Origin: Gracilimonas sp031581265
GTDB lineage: Bacteria; Bacteroidota; Rhodothermia; Balneolales; Balneolaceae
Direction: 5' to 3'
NCBI RefSeq assembly: GCF_031581265.1
Contig: NZ_JAVLBQ010000001.1
Location: forward strand, 171,253-235,252
DNA length: 64,000 bases
Notes under the pieces: model-generated
Seen by the model: the letters and a program-made list of their open reading frames with translations, nothing else
What the model was told of the DNA's origin: nothing
Databases searched by the model: none
Made by a program: the position numbers and the translations under genes
Part shown: positions 26,321 through 35,743 of the stretch, one piece after another
Numbering within the stretch: the stretch's first letter is position 1
Layout: each line of letters opens with the position of its first letter

Positions 26321-26406
26321 ACCTGCGAGCGTCCACAGGTCCTCGCAGCGTTCGGCACTTCAGCCATGTCCTTGTAACGCTCGCAGGACCTTCGGACGCT
26401 GCGAGG
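26321..26406. repeat. interleaved inverted repeats (intergenic)
   Basis: Two 11-bp arms and their complements alternate: CCTGCGAGCGT (26322-26332), CCTCGCAGCGT (26341-26351), ACGCTCGCAGG (26377-26387), ACGCTGCGAGG (26396-26406). Arms 1 and 3 pair, as do 2 and 4, giving a pseudoknot-like order. G+C-rich in an A+T-rich gap between convergent genes; no ORF. Confidence 0.6.
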
Positions 26407-26499
26407 TTAATTTGCCCAAAGATTACCTCAGGTTTATTTTAAAACTGGTAAACGCATGAGAGTTAATTCTTCTTTAACTCCCAAAATCAAAGTTAGTTC

Positions 26500-26925
26500 T
26501 TACTTCCAGGCTCCCAATATCAATCCCATTAGGGTGAAAACAACCACCCAAAATCCACCATTGATAAAAATATATTGCCAGGATTTTTGCTCGTATAAAG
26601 CATTAACAGCTATAGCCATAGCCACCCAACCAAATCCGGTTAAAAATCCATAGAACGATCCGGTTCCTGCAGTAATCATTTCTGCTGCTTCCGGATCTCC
26701 ACTTCCATAGAAAAACATGGCCAAACAATACGCCATGATAAATTGAAAGATTAAGGTAAACCCAAAAATCTTAGCCATATTTCCTTTTTGAGCGTCTTCT
26801 TCTGTCATACCTACAGAACTCATCCATGCTTTTCCAAACAATGGGCCGTACCAAATAAAGCCAATTGCGAAACCAACCAAAGTGGCGGCTATAACCGCCA
26901 GCCAATTAATTGCTGCCATTTCCAT
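26500..26925 (-). CDS. DUF1761 family membrane protein
   Basis: 141 aa with four predicted membrane helices. The family signature near the start, IGFIWYGPLFGKAWM (about 21-35), is clear, followed by the conserved GNMAKIFGFTLI region. Function of DUF1761 is unknown. Single gene on the minus strand, opposite to its neighbours. Confidence 0.85.
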   Translation of the reverse strand: MEMAAINWLAVIAATLVGFAIGFIWYGPLFGKAWMSSVGMTEEDAQKGNMAKIFGFTLIFQFIMAYCLAMFFYGSGDPEAAEMITAGTGSFYGFLTGFGWVAMAIAVNALYEQKSWQYIFINGGFWVVVFTLMGLILGAWK

Positions 26926-27119
26926 AGTTTTACCTCATGTTTTATTTGCTTTTTATTGTCCCGGGATTCTTGCTTACTCCTTGAACACCATAGAATTAAG
27001 TAAATTTACTTTAATCATAAAATATGAATTAATTTAAATTTTGGAATCCATTGATAGCTGACAAGCTTTTCCTTAAGATTTCTTACCTTTGGGAAAAATT
27101 CAGCGAATAAAATTACCTT

Positions 27120-28019
27120 ATGAAGTATACTGATTTTAATCAGACAGTGCCTATTGATGAAGTGGGTGTTAATGAAAAGGTGGCAAGACTCAATTCCCGA
27201 AGCATTAAAAAAGAGTCTAAGATACAAGCGCTAAAATTGGCACTCAGTATGATTGACCATACTACCCTTGAGGGTAAAGATTCCCCGGGTAAGGTGATTC
27301 AATTGTGCAAAAAGGCAAAACAACCTCATCCGGCTCTGCCCGATCTGCCCACTGTTGCTGCGGTATGTGTATATCCAAGGATGGTACGAGTTGCTAAAAA
27401 TGAACTAAAGGGAACAGATATTAACGTAGCCAGTGTAGCAACGGCTTTCCCAAGTGGTCAATCTCCCCTCTCTATGCGAATTGAGGATACAAAATTTGCT
27501 GTAGAAGAAGGCGCCGATGAAATTGATATGGTCATCAGTCGTGGAGCTTTTTTGAATGGAGAATTCAATCTGGTATTTGATGAAATAGCAGCTATTAAAG
27601 AAGCTTGTGGAGATGCACATTTAAAAGTGATTTTAGAAACAGGAGAACTACACACCCTTGAAAATGTTCGTAAGGCAAGCGATTTAGCCATGCATGCCGG
27701 AGCTGATTTTATAAAAACTTCTACCGGTAAAGTAAGTCCGGCTGCAACTCAACCCGTAACTCTTGTAATGTTGGAAGCCATTCGGGATTTTTATTATGAA
27801 ACTGATAAAATGATAGGCATGAAACCGGCGGGTGGTATCAGAACGGCTAAGCAAGCTATCCAATATTTAGTACTGGTAAAGGAAACATTAGGAGCTGCAT
27901 GGCTCAATAAAAATTACTTCCGCTTTGGAGCCAGCTCCCTCACTAATGACCTGCTGATGCAAATTGTTAAGCAAAAAACCGGTCATTACCAATCTCTCGA
28001 TTACTTTAGTAACGATTGA
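27120..28019 (+). CDS. deoC: deoxyribose-phosphate aldolase
   Basis: Class I aldolase splitting 2-deoxyribose-5-phosphate into glyceraldehyde-3-phosphate and acetaldehyde. 299 aa; the first about 40 residues extend beyond the core. The Schiff-base Lys is in GADFIKTSTGK (near 199), with ASVATAFPSG and KPAGGIRT (second catalytic Lys, near 238). 38 bases separate it from the aldehyde dehydrogenase gene, which would oxidise the acetaldehyde, a catabolic deoxynucleoside pathway (inference from order). Confidence 0.95.
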   Translation: MKYTDFNQTVPIDEVGVNEKVARLNSRSIKKESKIQALKLALSMIDHTTLEGKDSPGKVIQLCKKAKQPHPALPDLPTVAAVCVYPRMVRVAKNELKGTDINVASVATAFPSGQSPLSMRIEDTKFAVEEGADEIDMVISRGAFLNGEFNLVFDEIAAIKEACGDAHLKVILETGELHTLENVRKASDLAMHAGADFIKTSTGKVSPAATQPVTLVMLEAIRDFYYETDKMIGMKPAGGIRTAKQAIQYLVLVKETLGAAWLNKNYFRFGASSLTNDLLMQIVKQKTGHYQSLDYFSND

Positions 28020-28057
28020 TCTGAATCGAAAAAATATTTGAATTAAGAATTACTGTT

Positions 28058-29557
28058 ATGTCCAATACTGAAACGAAAGAATCTTACAAACCAACTTCCC
28101 CTAATTCTAAGTTAGATTTTGCATCTCTTTGGGAATATGCCCCGGCTCCACAAGATTCTGATTTTGCTGAAGTCAAGGATCAATATGATTTATTCATTGG
28201 AGGAAAATTTGTAAAACCCTCCAAGGGTCGATACTTCAAGAGTACCAATCCGGCAACTGAAGAAGTCATAACAGAATTTGCTGAGGCTACTCAAAAAGAT
28301 GTCGACAAAGCCGTTAAAGCTGCCCGGAAAGCATATGAGGGGGAATGGGCAAAAATTTCGGCCAAAGAACGCGGAAAATATATTTATCGCATTGCACGGA
28401 TGATTCAGGAGCGTGCCCGTGAATTTGCTGTATTAGAAAGTATGGATGGCGGTAAACCCATTCGAGAATCCCGTGATGTGGACATCCCATTGGTAGCCGC
28501 TTATTTCTTTTACTATGCAGGTTGGGCAGATAAACTGGAATATGCTTTTCCAGGTAAAAAACCGAAACCTTATGGAGTGTGTGGACAGATTATCCCCTGG
28601 AATTTTCCGCTGTTAATGTTAGCCTGGAAAATAGCACCTGCCCTTGCTACCGGAAATACCGTCGTACTTAAATCTGCTGAAACTACCTCCTTAACAGCCC
28701 TTAAATTTGCTGAGCTTGTCAAAGATTGTGGGCTGCCTGATGGGGTTGTAAATATTGTAACCGGTGCCGGACAAACCGGTGCAGAAATCGTAAATAACAA
28801 AGATATAGATAAGATTGCTTTTACCGGCTCAACCAATGTTGGTAAAATCATCCAAAAATCACTGGCCGGAACCGATAAGAAATATACCCTTGAGCTTGGC
28901 GGTAAAGGAGCCTTGGTTATTTTTGAAGATGCTCCAATAGATCAGGCAGTCGAAGGAATAATCAATGCAATTTACTTCAACCAGGGGCATGTATGCTGTG
29001 CCGGTTCTCGTTTGCTTGTGCAGGAAGGAGTAGCAGATAAGGTAATTCAAAAACTAAAAGACCGGCTAGAATCTCTCATTGTTGGAGACCCGTTGGATAA
29101 AAATACCGACATTGGTGCTATAAATTCTAAAGAGCAGTTTGAAACCGTCAACAAATATTTAGAATTAGGTGTCGAAGAAGGCGCAGATATCTATCAGGCT
29201 AAATGTGATATTCCTGAAAACGGCTATTTCATCCGTCCTACCCTGTTTACGAATGTATCCCAATCGAACCGGGTGGTTCAGGAAGAGATTTTTGGTCCTG
29301 TGCTTACGGTTCAAACTTTTAGAACAGCTGATGAAGGGATTGAGAAAGCCAACAACACTCCATATGGACTCGCTAACGGAGTCTGGACAGACAAAGGCTC
29401 GAAGATATTCAAAATGGGCAGCAAAATGCGTTCAGGAGTAGTATGGGCGAATACATACAACAAGTTTGATCCTACCTCCCCCTTTGGCGGATATAAGGAA
29501 AGTGGTGTTGGCAGAGAAGGTGGAATGCACGGACTCGCAGCATATATTCGAAACTAA
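28058..29557 (+). CDS. aldehyde dehydrogenase, catalytic (ALDH16-like first domain)
   Basis: 499 aa NAD(P)-dependent dehydrogenase. Visible motifs: IIPWNFPLLM (near 178), FTGSTNVG (near 255), LELGGKG with the catalytic Glu (near 278), and NQGHVCCAGSR with the catalytic Cys (near 312). It probably oxidises the acetaldehyde made by DeoC. The next gene encodes a short, catalytically dead ALDH-like protein; in ALDH16 enzymes the two units are one chain of about 780 aa (499+289=788 here), so the pair may be a split ALDH16. Confidence 0.92.
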   Translation: MSNTETKESYKPTSPNSKLDFASLWEYAPAPQDSDFAEVKDQYDLFIGGKFVKPSKGRYFKSTNPATEEVITEFAEATQKDVDKAVKAARKAYEGEWAKISAKERGKYIYRIARMIQERAREFAVLESMDGGKPIRESRDVDIPLVAAYFFYYAGWADKLEYAFPGKKPKPYGVCGQIIPWNFPLLMLAWKIAPALATGNTVVLKSAETTSLTALKFAELVKDCGLPDGVVNIVTGAGQTGAEIVNNKDIDKIAFTGSTNVGKIIQKSLAGTDKKYTLELGGKGALVIFEDAPIDQAVEGIINAIYFNQGHVCCAGSRLLVQEGVADKVIQKLKDRLESLIVGDPLDKNTDIGAINSKEQFETVNKYLELGVEEGADIYQAKCDIPENGYFIRPTLFTNVSQSNRVVQEEIFGPVLTVQTFRTADEGIEKANNTPYGLANGVWTDKGSKIFKMGSKMRSGVVWANTYNKFDPTSPFGGYKESGVGREGGMHGLAAYIRN

Positions 29558-29630
29558 ACTCAAAATCTTAATTCATTATTCGAGTTGTTAAAATTATCAA
29601 TATTCATATAACCTACGAGAATAAGTTATT

Positions 29631-29714
29631 GGTTAATTGTTATTCGTTCTCATATACTTTAAAAATAAATAAGTGAACTAATAACGAATTAACCATTACA
29701 CCATTAACCAATAC
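29631..29714. repeat. imperfect inverted repeat between the two aldehyde dehydrogenase genes
   Basis: GGTTAATTGTTATTCGTT (29631-29648) faces AATAACGAATTAACC (29680-29694) and a second ATTAACCA (about 29703-29710). A+T-rich, no coding potential; similar TTAACCATTAACC-type repeats occur between genes in many Bacteroidota. It fills the 162-bp gap. Confidence 0.45.
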
Positions 29715-29719
29715 TGATC

Positions 29720-30589
29720 ATGACAGAAGAAAGAATTGACGTTAAAAAAACCTATAAAATGTATATCGGCGGGAATTTCCCCCGCAGTGAATCCGGACGT
29801 ACCTATAAAGCACTGGATTCTGAAGGAGATTTGATTGCGAATGCTTGTCAAGGTTCTCGTAAGGATTTCAGAGATGCGGTGAAAGTAGCCCGGAGCGCAT
29901 TTGATGGATGGAGTAGTCGCAGCGCCTATAACAGAGGACAGGTTTTATACCGCATTGCTGAGATGATGGAAGACCGAAGGGATCAATTTATGAAAGAACT
30001 TGGTCCTATTGGGATGACAACCATTGAAGCAGAAGCAACATTAAATGCGGCTATAGACCGATGTATTTACTACGCAGGTTGGACGGACAAGTACCAGCAA
30101 GTATTTGGCTCTATTAACCCGGTAGCCAGCTCACACTTCAATTTCAGTATGCTGGAGCCAACAGGAGTTGTTGCTGCATTTGCGCCTGAAGAAAGTCCCT
30201 TGCTTGGTTTGGTTTCCGTTATTGCCCCTATCATTGCAGGTGGTAATACATGTGTAATCTTAGCTTCCGAAAAAGCACCTTTACCGGCCATCAGTTTTGC
30301 TGAAGTATTGAACTCTTCGGATGTGCCCGGAGGAGTTGTGAATATTTTAACCGGATTTCGAGAAGAATTATTGGAACATTTTAGTACTCACATGGATGTA
30401 AATGCCATGTGCTATACCGATAATCTTCCCAAAGAAATGAAGAAATTGATAGACGAGAATGCCTCGTTAAACGTTAAACGCATCGTGAAGCGCCACATAA
30501 AGGATTGGTATGAAGAAGATGCACAATCGCCTTATTTCGTTACTGATTTCCAAGAAACTAAAACCACATGGCATCCGGTAGGATTCTAA
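29720..30589 (+). CDS. short aldehyde dehydrogenase-like protein lacking the catalytic half (ALDH16 second domain-like)
   Basis: 289 aa covering only the NAD-binding half of an aldehyde dehydrogenase: MYIGGNFPRSESGRTY at the start, ARSAFDGWSS (near 54), YYAGWTDKY (near 115), LEPTGVVAAFAPEESPLLGL (near 145) where active enzymes have PWNFP, then IAGGNTCVILASEKAPL. No FTGS, no LELGGK Glu and no catalytic Cys are present. It resembles the vestigial second unit of ALDH16. The deterioration is not random, since the frame is intact and it sits 1 base before the SPOR gene. It likely forms a complex with the upstream dehydrogenase (inference). Confidence 0.75.
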   Translation: MTEERIDVKKTYKMYIGGNFPRSESGRTYKALDSEGDLIANACQGSRKDFRDAVKVARSAFDGWSSRSAYNRGQVLYRIAEMMEDRRDQFMKELGPIGMTTIEAEATLNAAIDRCIYYAGWTDKYQQVFGSINPVASSHFNFSMLEPTGVVAAFAPEESPLLGLVSVIAPIIAGGNTCVILASEKAPLPAISFAEVLNSSDVPGGVVNILTGFREELLEHFSTHMDVNAMCYTDNLPKEMKKLIDENASLNVKRIVKRHIKDWYEEDAQSPYFVTDFQETKTTWHPVGF

Positions 30590-30590
30590 A

Positions 30591-31148
30591 ATGATGAGAT
30601 TAATCGCTGTCTTTTTACTGTGTTTCTCGATATCTATGGGGGCATGCTCCACTTCAGAACCAACCGTTAGTGAAACGGAAACCACTGAAGAAAAAGATGA
30701 AGCAACAAGTAATGACATAAGTAATAATACTTCTTCTTCAACAGAATTGGAGCGGTATAGAACGCAACTCTCCGATGCCTACGCTTATCGTGAAAATCAA
30801 ATTCCTGAAGCTTTCAACCGAATAAAAGTTCAGCAGGAAGAAGAAGAAAACTTATATGAGGGATACCGGGTTCAAATCTTTTCAGGCACGAATGTAGCTG
30901 GAGCTGATACGATGGCTGCTAATTTTAGAGCCTGGGCAGATACTACCATAGTTAGTTATCAACCTGAAACCTATGTGTTTTTCAGAACTCCTTATTACAG
31001 AGTACATGTGGGTGATTTCCATGAACGCGACAGAGCCATTAAGTTTTCTAATATCGTAAAACGTTATTTTAGGGGAGCATGGGTTGTTTATGACCGCGTT
31101 GACCCTTTTAAAGTCCCGGCAGATACTACCGTTATTCAAAGCAAATAA
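30591..31148 (+). CDS. SPOR-domain lipoprotein
   Basis: 185 aa. Signal with lipobox (ISMGAC, Cys19), an acidic Ser/Thr/Glu linker (about 20-50), and a C-terminal SPOR domain (about 85-172) starting YEGYRVQIFSG and including PYYRVHVGDFHERDRA. SPOR domains bind denuded peptidoglycan glycan strands at the septum or elsewhere. It follows the ALDH-like gene by 1 base, which suggests co-transcription but no obvious functional link. Confidence 0.85.
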   Translation: MMRLIAVFLLCFSISMGACSTSEPTVSETETTEEKDEATSNDISNNTSSSTELERYRTQLSDAYAYRENQIPEAFNRIKVQQEEEENLYEGYRVQIFSGTNVAGADTMAANFRAWADTTIVSYQPETYVFFRTPYYRVHVGDFHERDRAIKFSNIVKRYFRGAWVVYDRVDPFKVPADTTVIQSK

Positions 31149-31271
31149 TCCTGTACAGGTAAAGTTTTTTTGTTTTTTCAATGATTCGAAATCCAATCAA
31201 ACCGAAATAACTAAAACTTTTTGTTTATTATTACGAAGAAGGATCAAATATTAACATAGATCAGTGATTCA

Positions 31272-32411
31272 TTGGGACTAAAAAACGAAGCGCAATCCGG
31301 TTACGGGACTAAGAAATTCTACCAGGAATATGTTTCCGGAATGAGCCGTGAACGATTTTCCAAAGAGCTTTCAGCGGATACGGAGCGGCTAAAGCTGGTT
31401 TATAGAGAAGCTGTTGAAGATATTGAACGCCAACAAGGGCAACAGCTGCCTGGTCATGTAAAATTCATGAGGCTATTCTCGGATTTAACGCAACGCCTCA
31501 ACCCTACCCGGAGATTAATATTTGGCCTTGGTTCAGTAAGTTTTGTAGCCTATTACGTGCTCAACTTTTTTGGGATTATTGAGTATTTCTTGATTGGCAA
31601 CCTGCTTCTCCCCTTTGGATTTATTTCCATGTTTATGCTCTTGCTGATTGAATTGCTCGAAAAATCGGATGTACAAAAAGAAATTGACCTCGCCCGTGAT
31701 ATACAGCTGAGCTTATTACCGGGAACCTCTCTAAACAAGAAAAACCTTGAAGTATATTCCTTTGCCCATACCGCAAAAGAAGTCGGCGGTGATTACCTGG
31801 ATGTAATCGATACGGAAAAGGGAACATATGTTGTAATAGCCGATGTATCCGGAAAAGGCTTAAGCGCGGCCTTATATATGGTTCGCCTACAGGCTTTGGT
31901 TAGTATGATCATTGAAAAAGAACATCCTACTTCAAAAGAATTATTCTTACAACTCAACAACTACATTAAAAGCAACAGTAAAGACAAAACTTTTGTAACA
32001 GGTTGCGTTGCTTACTTCCCCAACGATGAAGACTATTTTGAATACATCAGGGCCGGACACAACATTCCGATCTATTATAACAAAGACAGAGACACTACTT
32101 TTAAACTGAAATCAAATGGATTTGCTTTGGGGATGACTTCCACCAGTTTGCTTGATAAAAATATGGAAGTAAAGAAATTTCACTTCAACCCCGGTGATTC
32201 AGTTTTGTTTTACACTGATGGCCTCAATGAAGCCCGTAATAGCCGAGACGAAGAATATGGTGAAGAACGCATCGAATCCCTGATGGAGATTTATGGATCC
32301 CTCCATGCCAAAACTATCATCGGCAAGGTGCAGTCCTCCTTAGAAGCTTTTATAGGCTCTGTAGATCCATTAGACGACATAACCTTTACTTGTATCCATC
32401 GACCTTCTTAA
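31272..32411 (+). CDS. membrane-bound SpoIIE/PP2C-type serine phosphatase
   Basis: 379 aa. Two membrane helices at about 85-125 (between RRLIFGLGS and LLLIELLEKSD), a short linker with ARDIQLSLLPG, and a PP2C_2/SpoIIE domain with GGDYLDVID (near 172) and VIADVSGKGLSAALYM (near 191). Such RsbU-type phosphatases usually act on anti-anti-sigma proteins; no partner is adjacent. The start is uncertain: TTG at 31272 is the upstream-most, ATG at 31341 is the alternative. Convergent with tkt, 7 bases away. Confidence 0.87.
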   Translation: MGLKNEAQSGYGTKKFYQEYVSGMSRERFSKELSADTERLKLVYREAVEDIERQQGQQLPGHVKFMRLFSDLTQRLNPTRRLIFGLGSVSFVAYYVLNFFGIIEYFLIGNLLLPFGFISMFMLLLIELLEKSDVQKEIDLARDIQLSLLPGTSLNKKNLEVYSFAHTAKEVGGDYLDVIDTEKGTYVVIADVSGKGLSAALYMVRLQALVSMIIEKEHPTSKELFLQLNNYIKSNSKDKTFVTGCVAYFPNDEDYFEYIRAGHNIPIYYNKDRDTTFKLKSNGFALGMTSTSLLDKNMEVKKFHFNPGDSVLFYTDGLNEARNSRDEEYGEERIESLMEIYGSLHAKTIIGKVQSSLEAFIGSVDPLDDITFTCIHRPS

Positions 32412-32418
32412 AAGGCCT

Positions 32419-34419
32419 CTAATTTCCCTCAAGTACTGCGTCAACTGCTGCTTCAACAGTAATGCCAAAATGATCAAACAAATCTTCATAAGGAGCAGAT
32501 TCACCAAATCGATTCAATCCAATTGCTTTTCCTTTTGCTCCTATATATCGTTCCCACCCAAAAGTAGCACCAGCTTCTATAGATACTCGATTGATTACCT
32601 CATCAGGAAATACGGATTGCTTATAAGCATCACTCTGCTTTTCAAATAGTTCCCAGCTTGGTAAACTCACTACACGGACGTCAACATCTTGTTTTGCTAA
32701 TTTCGATTTAGCTTGTACAGCAAGATGTAATTCCGAACCTGTTGCAATTAAAATAGCATCCGGAGTTTTTTGGGTTGAATCTGCATACACGTATCCACCT
32801 TTAAGTACCATTTTGGCTGAATTCTGCTCTGATCTTGGCAAAGTTGGAAGGTTTTGACGTGTGAGCACCAAAAGAGTTGGTCCTGTGGTGTTGTCAATTG
32901 CAGCCTTCCAGGCGTAGGCCGTTTCATTAGCATCGCCGGGACGTAAAATTGTAACATTTGGCATGGCCCTGAGACTTGCAAGGTGTTCAATGGGCTGATG
33001 AGTTGGACCATCTTCACCTAAACCAATACTGTCGTGAGTAAGTACAAAAATTGATGGGGTTTTCATAAGTGCTGCCAATCGAATTGCGGGTCTCATATAA
33101 TCGGTGAATACAAAGAAAGTAGCACCATAGGGAACCATTCCACCATGTATAGCCATACCGTTTACTGCTGCTCCCATTCCGTGCTCTCTCACACCAAAGT
33201 GAACCGTTCTGCCGGTAGGTTTATCTACGATGTAAGATCCATATCCTTCGATATCCGTTTTAGTACTTCCTCCCAAGTCAGCTGAGCCGCCAAATAAATT
33301 TGGCACTACTTCCTTTAAAGAATTAATCACTTTTCCGGAGGCTGCACGACTCGCCATTCCTTTTTCATCTTCTTCAAATACCGGTAAGTTAGATTCCAGT
33401 TCATTAGAAATTTCTCTGTTTATCCAGGCTTTAAGCATTTTACCTTCTTTGGGAAAGGCGTTTTTATAAGCTTCTAATTTTTGATTCCATTCTTCCTCTG
33501 CTTTCTTTCCTTTATCAACGGATTCTCTGAATTTACTTAAGACCTCATCAGGTATATTAAATTTCTTTTCAGGGTCCCAACCGTAAGCTTCCTTGGTAAG
33601 TTTAATTTCTTCCTCGCCCAGTGGAGACCCATGTGACGAAGCTGAATCTTGCTTGTTTGGACTTCCAAATCCGATATGTGTCTTACAAATAATAATGGAA
33701 GGTTTATCTGTTACTGATTGAGCTTCTTCTATTGCTGAAGTTATTTCATCATGGTTGTGACCATCAATTTCAACTACATGCCAATTGTATGATTCAAATC
33801 TTTTTACTGCATCTTCGGTAAAGGCAAGGTCAGTAGAACCCTCAATCGAGATTCTATTTGAATCATAAAGATATATAAGTTTTCCAAGTCCCATATGCCC
33901 TGCCATTGAAGCAGACTCGTGGGAAATTCCTTCCATTAAATCCCCGTCGCTTACAATAGCATATGTATAGTGATCAATAATTTCGTGCCCCTCTTTGTTG
34001 AAGTTGGCTCCTATAAAATGCTCAGCCATGGCCATTCCAACACCGGTTCCAAATCCCTGTCCCAAAGGCCCTGTGGTAGTTTCTACACCGGGTGTCATTC
34101 CGTATTCAGGATGCCCCGGGGTTTTACTCCCCATTTGGCGGAAGTTCTTGATCTCATCAAGACTAAGATCGTATCCACTAAGGTGCAATAAACTGTAGAT
34201 AAGCATCGAACCGTGTCCGGCAGACAAAATAAAACGATCTCTGTCAAACCAATTTGGGTTATTTGGAATATGCTTCAAAAATTTAGTCCATAAAATATAA
34301 GCTACATCAGCCATTCCCATAGGCATGCCGGGGTGACCGGAATTGGCCTTCTCAACGGCATCGATAGATAAAGTTCTTATGGTGTTGACACAGAGTGAAT
34401 CAAGTTTTGAAGCTGGCAT
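32419..34419 (-). CDS. tkt: transketolase
   Basis: TPP-dependent enzyme of the pentose phosphate pathway moving two-carbon units. 666 aa, full length. The TPP/Mg motif is SDGDLMEGISHE (near 154), the N-terminal signature has GHPGMPMGMADVAYILW (near 28), and the pyrimidine domain includes VHFGVREHGMGAA. Converges with the phosphatase gene at its 3' end and faces the TPR gene's terminator upstream. Confidence 0.96.
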   Translation of the reverse strand: MPASKLDSLCVNTIRTLSIDAVEKANSGHPGMPMGMADVAYILWTKFLKHIPNNPNWFDRDRFILSAGHGSMLIYSLLHLSGYDLSLDEIKNFRQMGSKTPGHPEYGMTPGVETTTGPLGQGFGTGVGMAMAEHFIGANFNKEGHEIIDHYTYAIVSDGDLMEGISHESASMAGHMGLGKLIYLYDSNRISIEGSTDLAFTEDAVKRFESYNWHVVEIDGHNHDEITSAIEEAQSVTDKPSIIICKTHIGFGSPNKQDSASSHGSPLGEEEIKLTKEAYGWDPEKKFNIPDEVLSKFRESVDKGKKAEEEWNQKLEAYKNAFPKEGKMLKAWINREISNELESNLPVFEEDEKGMASRAASGKVINSLKEVVPNLFGGSADLGGSTKTDIEGYGSYIVDKPTGRTVHFGVREHGMGAAVNGMAIHGGMVPYGATFFVFTDYMRPAIRLAALMKTPSIFVLTHDSIGLGEDGPTHQPIEHLASLRAMPNVTILRPGDANETAYAWKAAIDNTTGPTLLVLTRQNLPTLPRSEQNSAKMVLKGGYVYADSTQKTPDAILIATGSELHLAVQAKSKLAKQDVDVRVVSLPSWELFEKQSDAYKQSVFPDEVINRVSIEAGATFGWERYIGAKGKAIGLNRFGESAPYEDLFDHFGITVEAAVDAVLEGN

Positions 34420-34514
34420 GTATGAAGAAATTATTAAAGGTTAGGTTGATTAGGAAACGGATGGGCAAAGATAGCAAATGCACCTTTTGTATAAAAAGAT
34501 AAATGAGGCTATAT

Positions 34515-34550
34515 ATAAAAAAGCCACACTCTAAAAAAAAGTGTGGCTTT
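34515..34550. terminator. intrinsic terminator downstream of the TPR gene
   Basis: Stem AAGCCACAC (34521-34529) / GTGTGGCTT (34541-34549) with A/T runs on the outside and an A8 loop; on the minus strand it ends in six T. It lies 25 bases after the TPR stop and upstream of tkt. Confidence 0.85.
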
Positions 34551-34574
34551 AGATAACATTATGAATGTAAAATT

Positions 34575-35609
34575 CTACTCGGTTGCTGAATCACACTTCA
34601 ATTCAAACTCCATTTTGTGTTCGGCAGCAGACTTAAATTGACCATATACTGCATTTGAAAATGCATCACAAGATTCAGCCTTATTACCTAAGGTTTGATG
34701 GGCATATCCCAGTTCAAAATAAATTTTAGCTTTATCGGTACGTCCACCGGTTTCATATTCAAGAGAATTATTTGCAGCCTCTATTGCCTCTTCCGGATTA
34801 CCAGCTTTGTTGTGTGCTTCTGCTAATCGATAATAGACATCAGCTGATTGGGCATTATAATTTAAAGCTGTTTCAAGCATTTGAAATGCATAATCTAAGT
34901 TATTTGCTTCCGAGGCTCTTGTACCTACAGCCAATAATTCATCATGAGCAGCTTCATTAGCATTTTCTACAACCGTACCTTTATTTGTCGTTTGTCCCAC
35001 ATCAATAGCGCGATCGTACCACTCAAGCATCTGTTCTACATTCTGATCTATGATACCGTCACCATCAGTGTCATTCACTTTTTTGAAAATCTTAGCTTTC
35101 TGATAATAGGCAGCAGCATAGTTCGAATTTAAGTTGAGCGCTTCATCGACTGCTTGCTCCGAAACTTCATAATTTTCTTCGCTGTAAAGCAGGACAGATT
35201 TAGCATAATATAATTGTGGAATTGCCCCTCTTGCAGTAGGTGTGTATCTGTCATCACCATACTCTTCACTTACATCAATAACATTCTTGAAGGCATCGAT
35301 TGCATCCTCAAGTGTGGAGAGTTCTTTACTTCTTTGATAATTCTGATAAAGCGCTCTTGCCTTAGCAAAATACATTTTAGGAATCTGGGATTCTGCGTTA
35401 TTCTTAACTTCCTCTCCTTCGGGACCAAGTTGCTCTCCCATCGAAATAACCCGAGTAAATGTTGAAATAGCAGCATCGTACTCATTAGCTTGTGCCTGTT
35501 CTAATCCCTTGTTGTATAGCTCTACTGCTTGCGTTTGGTCTTGTGCATGTACTTGAAATGCCATCATAGCGATTAAGACAGCACTAAAACTTATTTTTAA
35601 AAGCTTCAT
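34575..35609 (-). CDS. secreted tetratricopeptide-repeat protein
   Basis: 344 aa with a signal peptide (about 1-22, ending VHAQ). At least five TPR-like helical pairs are visible: ELYNKGLEQAQANEYDAAIS (near 30), YAKSVLLYSEENYEVSEQAV (near 142), LAVGTRASEANNLDYAFQML (near 228), VYYRLAEAHNKAGNPEEAIE (near 255) and IYFELGYAHQTLGNKAESC (near 295). It may scaffold periplasmic or outer-membrane complexes; no specific role can be read. Confidence 0.85.
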   Translation of the reverse strand: MKLLKISFSAVLIAMMAFQVHAQDQTQAVELYNKGLEQAQANEYDAAISTFTRVISMGEQLGPEGEEVKNNAESQIPKMYFAKARALYQNYQRSKELSTLEDAIDAFKNVIDVSEEYGDDRYTPTARGAIPQLYYAKSVLLYSEENYEVSEQAVDEALNLNSNYAAAYYQKAKIFKKVNDTDGDGIIDQNVEQMLEWYDRAIDVGQTTNKGTVVENANEAAHDELLAVGTRASEANNLDYAFQMLETALNYNAQSADVYYRLAEAHNKAGNPEEAIEAANNSLEYETGGRTDKAKIYFELGYAHQTLGNKAESCDAFSNAVYGQFKSAAEHKMEFELKCDSATE

Positions 35610-35743
35610 ATCATTTTTTGTTTTGATAGTTAGTTGCAGCGCCGAATTTAATAAAAATTGACACTGAATTTAAAATTATAACACCTTTTTTTTAGCTAAA
35701 TAGTATAAATTTACACTTTTCGGCCCGTTTACCACTCTATAAT

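Noticed and set aside
26321..26406. Possible CRISPR-like repeats
   Set aside because: Arms are inverted and interleaved, not direct repeats with equal spacers, and no cas gene is near.
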